From Trichococcus pasteurii (GTDB lineage Bacteria; Bacillota; Bacilli; Lactobacillales; Aerococcaceae), in contig NZ_FONM01000003.1 of the NCBI RefSeq assembly GCF_900112935.1, positions 124,001 through 188,000 on the forward strand: a stretch of DNA of 64,000 bases, given 5' to 3'. Below the pieces are notes generated by a model. The model saw nothing but the letters and a program-made list of their open reading frames with translations, made no database searches and was not told the DNA's origin. Below are positions 57,131 to 64,000 of the stretch, piece after piece (the first letter of the stretch is position 1; every line of letters starts with the position of its first letter). The position numbers and the translations under genes are program-made.

Positions 57131-57496
57131 CTATACGATTGATTGTTCTATGTAGTTATCGACAACGAGTTGCACGGTGGTGATAGGGACGGACAGTTGC
57201 TCTGCAATCTCATCAAACGTTCTTCCGCTTGTATACAAAGTGATGATGTGCTGCTTTGTCAGGTTGTGTACTTTTTTAACGGTCTGCGAATCTTCGGAAA
57301 CGGGAACTTCTTTTCCCAATTCCTCTTCCACAGCGATGAGTCGTTGCTTCAATTCATGGATTTCTTCCGTTAATTGTAATGTGTATTCACTCATCTCATC
57401 AGCGAATTTACGATCATTATCCTTAACGAAAAATGATGCAAACAGCAATATGATTGCGATTGTCAGCAAGACAATCACGATGGTCCATTGTTCCAT
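57131..57496 (-). CDS. Membrane-anchored helix-turn-helix protein (DUF6115-like)
   Basis: 121 aa. One N-terminal helix (about 4-24), a coiled-coil stretch (about 35-65), and a C-terminal helix-turn-helix-like segment (GRTFDEIAEQLSVPITTVQLVV). It resembles small Bacillus membrane proteins of the DUF6115 kind; not certain. The ATG at 57496 follows GAGGTGACAAAG; a GTG nine bases upstream lies within that site. It is 13 bp upstream of the MltG-like gene. Confidence 0.8.
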   Translation of the reverse strand: MEQWTIVIVLLTIAIILLFASFFVKDNDRKFADEMSEYTLQLTEEIHELKQRLIAVEEELGKEVPVSEDSQTVKKVHNLTKQHIITLYTSGRTFDEIAEQLSVPITTVQLVVDNYIEQSIV

Positions 57497-57534
57497 CTTT
57501 GTCACCTCAATTCTTCTTTTTGACGCCTGATAAC

Positions 57535-57563
57535 ATTCTAATGAAATTCGTTTGTTTCTGCAA
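57535..57563 (-). promoter_or_regulatory. Promoter of the HTH/MltG-like operon
   Basis: Minus strand TTGCAG, 17 bp, TAGAAT. Confidence 0.65.
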
Positions 57564-57633
57564 CCTTATCTGGGATTTTATTGGGAGAAAGCTTAAAAAA
57601 ATCGGGCGCAGGCATAACTTGTTCAAAAAATAG

Positions 57634-57662
57634 TGGCATTATTTTTTCATAAGTGATACAAT
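57634..57662 (+). promoter_or_regulatory. Promoter of rpmG
   Basis: TGGCAT, 17 bp, TACAAT with TGA upstream (extended -10); the -35 is poor. Confidence 0.45.
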
Positions 57663-57717
57663 GAGAAACGCAGAAGATGATTCGATCTTCAATTTTTTTA
57701 TGTTTGGAGGGAAGAAT

Positions 57718-57867
57718 ATGCGGTTAAATATTACATTGGAATGTACGGAGTGTAAAGAACGTAATTACTTATCAAAGAAAAACAAACGTAACAACCCGGA
57801 CCGTCTTGAAGTGAAAAAATATTGTCCACGTGAAAGACGCGTGACTTTGCATCGTGAAACAAAATAA
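57718..57867 (+). CDS. rpmG: 50S ribosomal protein L33
   Basis: 49 aa from the ATG after [25 protein letters not shown] and [16 protein letters not shown] identify L33. The first Cys pair (CTEC) is present but the second is reduced to one Cys (YCPRE), so it is the zinc-independent C-minus type; a zinc-binding paralogue is probably elsewhere. Terminator follows. Confidence 0.96.
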   Translation: MRLNITLECTECKERNYLSKKNKRNNPDRLEVKKYCPRERRVTLHRETK

Positions 57868-57875
57868 TTAAAATG

Positions 57876-57901
57876 ACAACAGGATATCCTGTTGTTTTTT
57901 T
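57876..57901 (+). terminator. Terminator after rpmG
   Basis: ACAACAGGAT/ATCCTGTTGT palindrome followed by seven T residues. Confidence 0.82.
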
Positions 57902-57967
57902 ATTTTATCCGGAAGGATGCATTATATAGTAGAAACGGCTTGCCAGGCCGCTTGAGGAGGGATTCTG

Positions 57968-58513
57968 ATGAAAGAACAGATAAGAAAAGAGATGCTGGGG
58001 AGATTGAAGGATTTGCCATCCCAGGATCGGATCCGGATGGAGCAAGCGTTGACGACAAAAGTCTGCAGCAGCGACGAGTGGAAAGCTTCAAAGACGATCG
58101 GAGTCACCTGGTCCAATTTCCCGGAAATCGATACGCAAAAAATTATCCAAAAGGGGCTTGAAGAAGGCAAACGGATGGTCGTTCCCTACTCCGGCAAGGA
58201 CCGCGTGATGACTTTTCATGAATATTTGCCGGATACCGCCATGTCAAGGAGCAAATTCGGCATCATGGAACCTGTCGACAGGAGTAACCCGGTTCCGCCC
58301 GAAGAAATCGATTTGTTGCTTGTTCCTGGTTTGGCGTTTTCGCAAGCGGGCTATCGCGTAGGGTTCGGCGGCGGCTACTACGATCGTTATCTGGCCGCTT
58401 ACAATGGCCTTACCTTATCGATGCTGTTCCCGTTCCAATTGTTCAGGGAGCCGAATTGGGAAATCGAAGATTTTGATGTGCCGGTCCAAAAGTTGTTGAC
58501 AGCAGCATTCTAG
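57968..58513 (+). CDS. 5-formyltetrahydrofolate cyclo-ligase
   Basis: 181 aa. GVTWSNFPEIDT, the LLLVPGLAFSQAGYRVGFGGGYYDRYLA segment (substrate and ATP-binding) and overall length fit the family (YqgN). Converts 5-formyl-THF to 5,10-methenyl-THF. TGAGGAGGGATTCTG precedes the ATG. First gene of a cluster with gluP and glcK, as in Bacillus. Confidence 0.95.
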   Translation: MKEQIRKEMLGRLKDLPSQDRIRMEQALTTKVCSSDEWKASKTIGVTWSNFPEIDTQKIIQKGLEEGKRMVVPYSGKDRVMTFHEYLPDTAMSRSKFGIMEPVDRSNPVPPEEIDLLLVPGLAFSQAGYRVGFGGGYYDRYLAAYNGLTLSMLFPFQLFREPNWEIEDFDVPVQKLLTAAF

Positions 58514-58548
58514 TTTAAAATAAGATAATAATGAAAGGAAGTGTCATG

Positions 58549-59247
58549 ATGCGGTCATATAATACCAAAAGATCCTATTTACCGGATAAATTCTCTGTAA
58601 CGCATTTGTTCTTGGCCACTCAGATTGTCATTTTCCTGCTGATGACCCTGAACGGGGGAAGCACCAATGTGCTTACGCTTATCCTTTTCGGCGCCAAATT
58701 CAACCCCGCCATCGCGCAAGGGGAATGGTGGCGTTTGATAGCGCCTATGTTCATCCACATAGGCTTCACGCACATTCTGGTCAACAGCATCACCCTGTAT
58801 TACTTGGGTACGCAGATGGAAAGTCTCTATGGCTCTTTGCGTTTTGCGCTGATCTATCTCCTGAGTGGGTTGATGGGGAACCTCATGAGTTTCGCCTTCA
58901 ATGATTCGATTTCCGCCGGTGCAAGCACCTCACTTTTCGGGTTGTTTGCCGCAGCCATCGTTCTGGGCCGTCAGTTTCCGTACAATTCGGGGATTCAGCA
59001 AATGGCCCGCAGTTTTACGATGCTGATTTTCCTGAATTTCTTCTTCGGATTTTTTTCCGCAGCAGTCGATAATTTCGGGCATCTTGGCGGGGCATTGGGA
59101 GGCGCGCTGGCGGCCGTGTTCATCGCGATGCCTAGGACTGCCAAAAGCCAAAACGGCCTAAGGTTGCTTTTTCTGGTCATTTATTTTGTGAGCGCTATAT
59201 TCTTTGCTTATACGGGTTTTATGCGGACCGGTTTTGCGTTATACTAG
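58549..59247 (+). CDS. gluP: Rhomboid family intramembrane serine protease GluP
   Basis: 232 aa with six or seven helices. GASTSLFG carries the catalytic Ser, and the His is in NFGHLGGALGG; GEWWRLIAPMFIHIGFTHILVN is the conserved loop-L1 region. The ATG at 58549 (or 58546) is preferred because AAAGGAAG lies after the ATG at 58531. It lacks the large soluble N-terminal domain of Bacillus GluP. Between the cyclo-ligase and glcK; the small yqgQ gene found there in Bacillus is absent. Confidence 0.92.
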   Translation: MRSYNTKRSYLPDKFSVTHLFLATQIVIFLLMTLNGGSTNVLTLILFGAKFNPAIAQGEWWRLIAPMFIHIGFTHILVNSITLYYLGTQMESLYGSLRFALIYLLSGLMGNLMSFAFNDSISAGASTSLFGLFAAAIVLGRQFPYNSGIQQMARSFTMLIFLNFFFGFFSAAVDNFGHLGGALGGALAAVFIAMPRTAKSQNGLRLLFLVIYFVSAIFFAYTGFMRTGFALY

Positions 59248-59276
59248 ACATAAATTGAACAATTGGAGGAAATGAC

Positions 59277-60245
59277 GTGTACAAAAAATTTATCGGAATA
59301 GATTTAGGCGGTACTTCAGTGAAATTGGCTATCTTGACAGCAGAAGGCGATATCCAGCAAAAATGGAGCATCCCTACGAACATCAGTGATGAGGGGACGC
59401 ACATCGTACCTGATATCATAGCTTCGATCAAACACCATCTAAATCTCTACCAAATGACTGCGGACGATTTTCAGGGCATCGGCATGGGCTCGCCGGGAGC
59501 GGTGGACCGTGAAGCGGGTACTGTCGATGGTGCCTTCAACCTGAACTGGAAAACGCCGCAGCCTGTACGTGAAGCAATCGAGCGGGAAATCGGCATCCCT
59601 ATTTATATAGACAATGATGCAAACGTTGCCGCGCTCGGTGAGAAATGGCGAGGCGCCGGTGCGGATGATCGCGACGTCGTATTTGTGACACTTGGCACAG
59701 GTGTCGGCGGCGGAATCATTGCGGAAGGCAATCTTATCCACGGTACTGCAGGTTCAGGCGGCGAAATCGGACATATGACGGTCGAGCCGGGCGGATTTGA
59801 CTGTACCTGCGGGAAGAAAGGCTGTCTGGAGACCGTCGCCAGCGCGACAGGCGTCGTCAAATTGGCCCGCAAACATGCGGAAGAATATGCCGGCAACTCG
59901 CAGCTCAAATTCATCATCGATGATGGCCAAGAAATCACTTCAAAAATGATTTTTGATTTGGCGAAAGAGGATGATGAACTGGCTGTTCTTGTCGTCGACC
60001 GTGCTGCCTACTATCTAGGATTGGCCTGCAGTCATATCGGAAATCTTTTGAACCCGGCTTATATCGTCATCGGTGGCGGTGTATCCGCAGCCGGGGAATA
60101 CCTTTTGGAGCAAGTAAGAACCTATTTTGCTGACTTTTCATTCCCTAACGTCAAGAAGACTACGCATATCAAATTGGCCGCTCTTGGGAATGATGCCGGC
60201 ATAGTTGGAGCAGCTTATCTTGCGCTGACGGAAATCAGCAAATAA
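59277..60245 (+). CDS. glcK: Glucokinase (ROK family)
   Basis: 322 aa. ATP-binding GIDLGGTSVKLAIL, catalytic Asp in IDNDANVAALGE, GTGVGGGIIAEG, and the ROK zinc motif CTCGKKGCLE. Phosphorylates glucose taken up without PTS or released from sugars, feeding glycolysis and zwf. GTG start with TTGGAGGAAATGAC upstream. Same cluster as gluP. Confidence 0.95.
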   Translation: MYKKFIGIDLGGTSVKLAILTAEGDIQQKWSIPTNISDEGTHIVPDIIASIKHHLNLYQMTADDFQGIGMGSPGAVDREAGTVDGAFNLNWKTPQPVREAIEREIGIPIYIDNDANVAALGEKWRGAGADDRDVVFVTLGTGVGGGIIAEGNLIHGTAGSGGEIGHMTVEPGGFDCTCGKKGCLETVASATGVVKLARKHAEEYAGNSQLKFIIDDGQEITSKMIFDLAKEDDELAVLVVDRAAYYLGLACSHIGNLLNPAYIVIGGGVSAAGEYLLEQVRTYFADFSFPNVKKTTHIKLAALGNDAGIVGAAYLALTEISK

Positions 60246-60311
60246 ATCATCCCAGGCAAATGGGACCTGAACATTTTCAGGGAAAGAAAATGCGGGAGGA
60301 TGGAGGATGAC

Positions 60312-61397
60312 ATGGGAAAAAGAGGGCTAGTATGGTTCATTCTCTCACTCTCAAGTGTTCTTATTCTGGCGGCCTGTACACAACGGTTGAAGTATCCAGA
60401 CCAGCCTGATGCAAGCGCTCCAAACCTTTCCTCCAGCATCGAAACCCCATCAATATCCAAGGATGAATTCCTTTATACTGTGGGCTGGCTGGACGACAGG
60501 ACCCTCCTTGTTGCACTGGAAAAAAATGAAGAATACGGTTTGTACAGCCATGACTTGCTCACGGGGGAAGACCAGCCGATCCGGACTTTTTCAGATCGGC
60601 TTGTTTTTGCTGCACTTTCAGAAAATGGCCGACGGATGCTTGTGCAAGTCGCAAATCAGCAGGGAAGCAACGTCATGATGATCGACAAGTCGGGAAAATC
60701 ACTGGCCGATTTTCATTTGTCGGAAGGGGTTTTGACGAACGTTTCCTGGAATCCGGAAAACGAAGGGCAGCTGTTCCTTTCCGTCCAAAAAACAATGGAT
60801 AGATCCGTCAATAACCTTTGGGATCTGGCGGAAAGCGAGTGGGTGGAAATGGCTGATACAGAGGGAATGCCGGTTTGGTATTCGGAAAATATGTACCTGC
60901 ACATGGAAAGCGGTCCGGATGGTGCCTCTGCGCTGGTGTTGAGTGACGTCCGATTTCCCGGCAAAGACACTGTCATCGATCGGGAAATCCTCGCATACGG
61001 ACTGGAAGGCGAATCTGTATGGGTGGTGACCCCTTCAGATTTCAATGAGGAAGAGTTGATTGCCGTTTCCTATTATCCGCTTCTGATTGCCCAAGGCTAT
61101 GTTGCCTTGCCGCGCATAACCGATGGGAGCGGGCTGGTCATCCCTGAATTCAAAAAAGGGAACGACTCGGATGAAACGTTTGCTGTCATCCCAAAACAGG
61201 AGCCGGAGAGCGTTGATGGCGTCATCTTCGAACTCGCAAAAATCGATTTTTCCGGCAACGCTTCAGAGGTGCTGACCATGGTCGAACGAATGGCTCCGAT
61301 TTCCGTTTCACCAGAAGGAACCTATGTGCTTTACGGAGAGCGTTATGAGTATCTGTACGATGTGGAAGGCGATGGCTGGATACAATTGACGGAATAG
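60312..61397 (+). CDS. Hypothetical lipoprotein, possible beta-propeller
   Basis: 361 aa. Signal with lipobox LAAC (Cys23 or close). The remainder is rich in short beta-strands with repeated sensor-like blocks (GWLDDRTLLVAL, ALSENGRRMLVQVA, VSWNPENEGQLFLSV, SPEGTYVLYGE), suggesting a TolB/WD40-like propeller facing outside. Not recognised as a named family. The ATG at 60312 fits GGAGGATGACA. It lies 66 bp after glcK and 81 bp before the rhodanese gene. Confidence 0.78.
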   Translation: MGKRGLVWFILSLSSVLILAACTQRLKYPDQPDASAPNLSSSIETPSISKDEFLYTVGWLDDRTLLVALEKNEEYGLYSHDLLTGEDQPIRTFSDRLVFAALSENGRRMLVQVANQQGSNVMMIDKSGKSLADFHLSEGVLTNVSWNPENEGQLFLSVQKTMDRSVNNLWDLAESEWVEMADTEGMPVWYSENMYLHMESGPDGASALVLSDVRFPGKDTVIDREILAYGLEGESVWVVTPSDFNEEELIAVSYYPLLIAQGYVALPRITDGSGLVIPEFKKGNDSDETFAVIPKQEPESVDGVIFELAKIDFSGNASEVLTMVERMAPISVSPEGTYVLYGERYEYLYDVEGDGWIQLTE

Positions 61398-61478
61398 AAA
61401 AAAGTCGTCAAAACTGTAGCAATGCGCCTTCCACAAGTGTAAAATAGGAGAGCAAGAGTATGGAAAGGGTGGATTTAT

Positions 61479-61880
61479 TTGAATTTAACAGGAATTGATA
61501 TTTTTAATATCGCATTATGGATATTCATTATCGGATATGCCATTTATCAAGCTTATTTTTATTTCCAAAGAAAGAATGCGGCGACTATTCTGACTGCAGA
61601 GGAGTTCAGAAAAGATCTGCGTAAAGCGCAATTGATCGATGTCCGCGAAAAGACGGAGTTCGATGCAGGCCACATATTGGGAGCGAGAAATATCGCTTAT
61701 TCGGCTTTCAAGCAACGCTATCAAGAAATCCGCAAAGATCAACCGATTTATCTGTATGATCAAAATTCCATGTTGAGCGGACGTTGCGCGGCAATTTTGA
61801 AAAAAAATGGCTACAAAAATATTTTCATTCTGAAAGGCGGCTATGCCGGTTGGGATGGGAAAGTCAAAAAGAGCATCTGA
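61479..61880 (+). CDS. Rhodanese-like domain membrane protein (YqhL-like), active Cys absent
   Basis: 133 aa. One N-terminal helix (about 8-27), then a rhodanese domain (LIDVREKTEFDAGHILGARNI; YKNIFILKGGYAGW). The active-site loop reads YDQNSMLSGR, with Asp94 where catalytic Cys should be, so sulfurtransfer is unlikely. TTG start preceded by GAAAGGGTGGATTTAT. YqhL-like proteins lie near glcK in Bacillus. Confidence 0.87.
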   Translation: MNLTGIDIFNIALWIFIIGYAIYQAYFYFQRKNAATILTAEEFRKDLRKAQLIDVREKTEFDAGHILGARNIAYSAFKQRYQEIRKDQPIYLYDQNSMLSGRCAAILKKNGYKNIFILKGGYAGWDGKVKKSI

Positions 61881-61887
61881 GTCAATT

Positions 61888-61931
61888 AAAAAGGTTCCCG
61901 GAATCAGCTTGTGGATTCCGGGAACCTTTTT
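61888..61931. terminator. Bidirectional terminator between the rhodanese and DUF4044 genes
   Basis: AAAAAGGTTCCCGGAATC pairs perfectly with GATTCCGGGAACCTTTTT around an 8-nt loop. Confidence 0.93.
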
Positions 61932-61943
61932 GAATGTTTCCTG

Positions 61944-62078
61944 TTACAGATTTATGAATAAAGAGTACAGCACGGAAATGATCGATCCGCCGACCATGGC
62001 CAGCAGCATGATCCAAATGATGAATTTGCTGAATTTATTGAATTTTGAAGAGGTAGCGCCAGTTTTCTTTGTCAACAT
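61944..62078 (-). CDS. DUF4044 family small membrane protein, 44 aa
   Basis: A short minus-strand frame: a basic start (MLTKKTGATSSKFNKFSKF) and one hydrophobic helix (IIWIMLLAMVGGSIISVLYSL with tail FINL). Size and layout fit DUF4044, found in Lactobacillales. ATG is preceded by AAAAGGTGGGAATA, and a good promoter lies upstream. Terminator downstream is shared. Function unknown. Confidence 0.78.
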   Translation of the reverse strand: MLTKKTGATSSKFNKFSKFIIWIMLLAMVGGSIISVLYSLFINL

Positions 62079-62108
62079 TATTCCCACCTTTTGTTTTTTA
62101 CATGGCAT

Positions 62109-62137
62109 AGTTTACAACATTAAAATATAAAAGTAAA
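62109..62137 (-). promoter_or_regulatory. Promoter of the DUF4044 gene
   Basis: Minus strand TTTACT, 17 bp, TAAACT. An inverted repeat CAACATT-N14-AATGTTG (62115-62142) overlaps it. Confidence 0.6.
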
Positions 62138-62262
62138 TGTTGGGGAAGCAGGGGAAAGAAAAGAAAGCCATTATTTTCAATTGTTTGCTTTCCATTTAAG
62201 TAAATTTTTGTTAGGATTAAGATTATAGAATGATGTGTTTATCATGAAGGGAGAATTTATTT

Positions 62263-63699
62263 ATGTCAAAACAGCAAATTGGCGTTGTCGGGATGGCCGT
62301 AATGGGCAAAAATCTAGCATTGAACATTGAAAGCAGAGGTTATTCTGTATCGGTATTCAACCGCTCCGGCTCAAAGACTGAGCAAGTCATCGCGGAAAAT
62401 CCAGAGAAAAAACTGGTTCCTACTTATACAATCGAAGAGTTTGTTGAGTCTTTGGAAAAACCAAGAAGAATCATGATGATGGTAAAAGCTGGGGAGGCAA
62501 CCGACAAAACGATTCAATCGTTGCTGCCTCATTTGGATAAAGGCGATATCCTGATCGACGGAGGGAATACTTTCTACAAGGATACAATCCGCCGCAGCAA
62601 GGAATTGGAAAATTCAGGCATCAATTTCATCGGAACTGGCGTTTCCGGTGGCGAAGAAGGCGCATTGAAAGGCCCTTCCATCATGCCGGGCGGACAGCGT
62701 GAGGCATACGATTTGGTTGCACCGATTTTGGAACAGATTTCCGCTAAAGCTCCGGATGGCGAGCCATGTGTAGCCTACATCGGCAAAGATGGCGCCGGCC
62801 ATTTCGTTAAGATGGTCCACAACGGAATCGAGTACGGGGATATGCAATTGATCGCAGAAGCATATGACATCATGTTCAAGTACCTTGGCATGTCAGTCGA
62901 AGAAATTGCCGCGGTGTTCATCGAATGGAACAAAGGCGAGTTGGACAGCTTCCTGATCGACATCACTGCTGACATCTTGACTAAATACGACCCTGAAACA
63001 GGGAAACCAATGGTTGAGATCATCTTGGATCGCGCCGGCAACAAAGGCACGGGTAAATGGACTTCCCAAAGTGCATTGGACTTGGGCGTACCATTGCCGT
63101 TGATCACCGAATCCGTTTTTGCCCGTTACATTTCCGCTTTGAAGACAGAGCGTGTCGCTGCCAGCGAAATTCTGACTGGACCTGCTGTTGAAGGTAAAGA
63201 GGGTCTGGATAAAGCAGCCTTTATCGAAAGTATCCGCAAGGCACTCTACTTCAGCAAAATCATGAGCTATGCGCAAGGATTCGCTCAATTGCGCGTTGCC
63301 AGCGAAGAAAATGATTGGGATCTGAATTATGGCGAGATCGCTAAAATTTGGCGCGCAGGCTGCATCATCCGTGCGCAATTCCTACAAAACATTACAGATG
63401 CTTACGAGAAGAATCCTGAACTGCAGAACTTGTTGTTGGATGACTACTTCGTGGATATCACTAAACAATACCAGGGAGCTGTACGTGAAGTGGTTGCTAC
63501 GGCTGTGGTTGCAGGCGTTCCTGTACCGACATTCTCATCTGCGGTAGCTTATTTCGATTCTTACCGTTCGGCTGTCTTGCCTGCGAACATCATCCAAGCG
63601 CAACGGGACTACTTTGGAGCGCATACGTATGAACGCACCGACAAAGCTGGTTCTTACCACTTTGAGTGGGACAAAGAAGTAGAAGTTCCACAAGACTAA
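62263..63699 (+). CDS. gnd: 6-phosphogluconate dehydrogenase, decarboxylating (NADP)
   Basis: 478 aa, long form. NADP-binding [31 protein letters not shown], the catalytic Lys/His region [20 protein letters not shown]. Yields ribulose-5-phosphate, CO2 and NADPH. GAAGGGAGAATTTATTT precedes the ATG. Shares the pathway with zwf (41982) but not the operon. Preferred codons are common. Confidence 0.97.
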   Translation: MSKQQIGVVGMAVMGKNLALNIESRGYSVSVFNRSGSKTEQVIAENPEKKLVPTYTIEEFVESLEKPRRIMMMVKAGEATDKTIQSLLPHLDKGDILIDGGNTFYKDTIRRSKELENSGINFIGTGVSGGEEGALKGPSIMPGGQREAYDLVAPILEQISAKAPDGEPCVAYIGKDGAGHFVKMVHNGIEYGDMQLIAEAYDIMFKYLGMSVEEIAAVFIEWNKGELDSFLIDITADILTKYDPETGKPMVEIILDRAGNKGTGKWTSQSALDLGVPLPLITESVFARYISALKTERVAASEILTGPAVEGKEGLDKAAFIESIRKALYFSKIMSYAQGFAQLRVASEENDWDLNYGEIAKIWRAGCIIRAQFLQNITDAYEKNPELQNLLLDDYFVDITKQYQGAVREVVATAVVAGVPVPTFSSAVAYFDSYRSAVLPANIIQAQRDYFGAHTYERTDKAGSYHFEWDKEVEVPQD

Positions 63700-63731
63700 A
63701 GGGATACAGCGCCATTCTGGCCTACACTTAC

Positions 63732-63764
63732 GTCATCCGAAGCCGTGCTTCGGATGACATTTTA
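63732..63764 (+). terminator. Terminator after gnd
   Basis: GTCATCCGAAGC pairs perfectly with GCTTCGGATGAC around CGT, then ATTTTA. Confidence 0.78.
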
Positions 63765-63781
63765 CTATTATGATCATTTAA

Positions 63782-63812
63782 TTAAGATAAATTCCCGACA
63801 GTATGTTAAAAT
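63782..63812 (+). promoter_or_regulatory. Possible promoter of the response regulator gene
   Basis: TTAAGA, 19 bp, TAAAAT with TGT upstream (extended -10). Confidence 0.35.
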
Positions 63813-63872
63813 AAAATGAAATTGTAATGGCATGTTGTTATTATTCAAATGAGACATTAGGGGAGAATTCTA

Positions 63873-64000
63873 TGGAAAATAGAGACAAACAAAGAATATT
63901 GATTATCGAAGATGAAAAAAATCTGGCGCGTTTCATCGAGCTTGAGTTAAAACATGAAGGCTACGAAACGGAAATTTGCTACAACGGCAGAACCGGCCTT
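63873..64000 (+). CDS. OmpR-family response regulator, ArlR-like, 3' end outside window
   Basis: Only 42 residues are visible. [20 protein letters not shown] is the start of a receiver domain, with the acidic pair ED in place. It resembles ArlR of staphylococci and related Gram-positives. TTAGGGGAGAATTCT precedes the ATG. A histidine kinase would be expected downstream, outside the window. Confidence 0.85.

Overview
The window is a continuous stretch of chromosome from a low-to-mid GC Gram-positive bacterium (Firmicutes, order Lactobacillales). Evidence: TTG/GTG starts with strong AGGAGG-type ribosome binding sites, a Bacillus-like order of housekeeping genes, an oppDFBCA operon of lactococcal layout, a PBP2b-type class B penicillin-binding protein, a CtsR box at clpB, and heterofermentative/pentose-phosphate genes (adhE, zwf, gnd). 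A Carnobacteriaceae member such as Trichococcus would fit the gene content and apparent GC, but this is inference. No tRNA, rRNA, insertion sequence, prophage or CRISPR array was seen.

Layout. 1-5270: lipid and DNA housekeeping (3' part of fakA, recG, plsX, acpP). 5332-11177: a complete oligopeptide ABC transporter operon (oppDFBCA) between acpP and rnc. 11312-17572: rnc, smc, a HAD phosphatase and ftsY. 17606-22086: ylxM-ffh, rpsP-khpA, rimM-trmD and rplS (SRP and ribosome/tRNA maturation). The rpsP and rplS promoters share an unusual inverted repeat. 22121-24692: a small unknown protein, a second HAD phosphatase, an esterase and a SufT-like protein. 24703-27449: clpB under a CtsR operator. 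27552-30630: NfeD, flotillin FloA, an unknown membrane protein with coupled translation, and a TIM-barrel isomerase-like protein. 30662-32642: tgt, yajC, comN. 32643-33217: the only long gap (575 bp), with stacked cre, Rex and promoter signals before adhE plus an additional unexplained promoter and short reading frames.

35864-41979: a DtxR-type metal regulator with a palindromic operator, dinB, a ZIP transporter, a metallo-beta-lactamase-fold hydrolase, a CBS/DRTGG regulator (YtoI) and nrnA. 41982-46802: zwf (minus), cshB helicase, a DUF1189 membrane protein (minus) and sodA. 46867-51573: an OhrR-like MarR regulator with a 42-bp palindrome, an HrtBA-like ABC exporter, a DUF2177 protein and a fused FakA-FakB (DAK2-DegV) protein. 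51572-57563: YfhO (minus), PBP2b, and a two-gene minus operon encoding a solitary MltG/LysM-like domain protein and a membrane-anchored HTH protein. 57634-64000: rpmG, formyltetrahydrofolate cyclo-ligase, rhomboid GluP, glucokinase, a lipoprotein, a cysteine-less rhodanese, a 44-aa DUF4044 protein (minus), gnd, and the start of an ArlR-like response regulator.

Themes: (1) fatty-acid and phospholipid supply (FakA, FakA-FakB fusion, PlsX, ACP); (2) protein targeting and ribosome biogenesis; (3) central carbon (glcK, zwf, gnd, adhE); (4) envelope (PBP2b, MltG-like, YfhO, FloA/NfeD); (5) stress and metal response (clpB, sodA, MarR-exporter, DtxR-ZIP). Gene starts were chosen by ribosome binding site and family alignment from memory. 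All family assignments rest on recognised motifs, not database searches.
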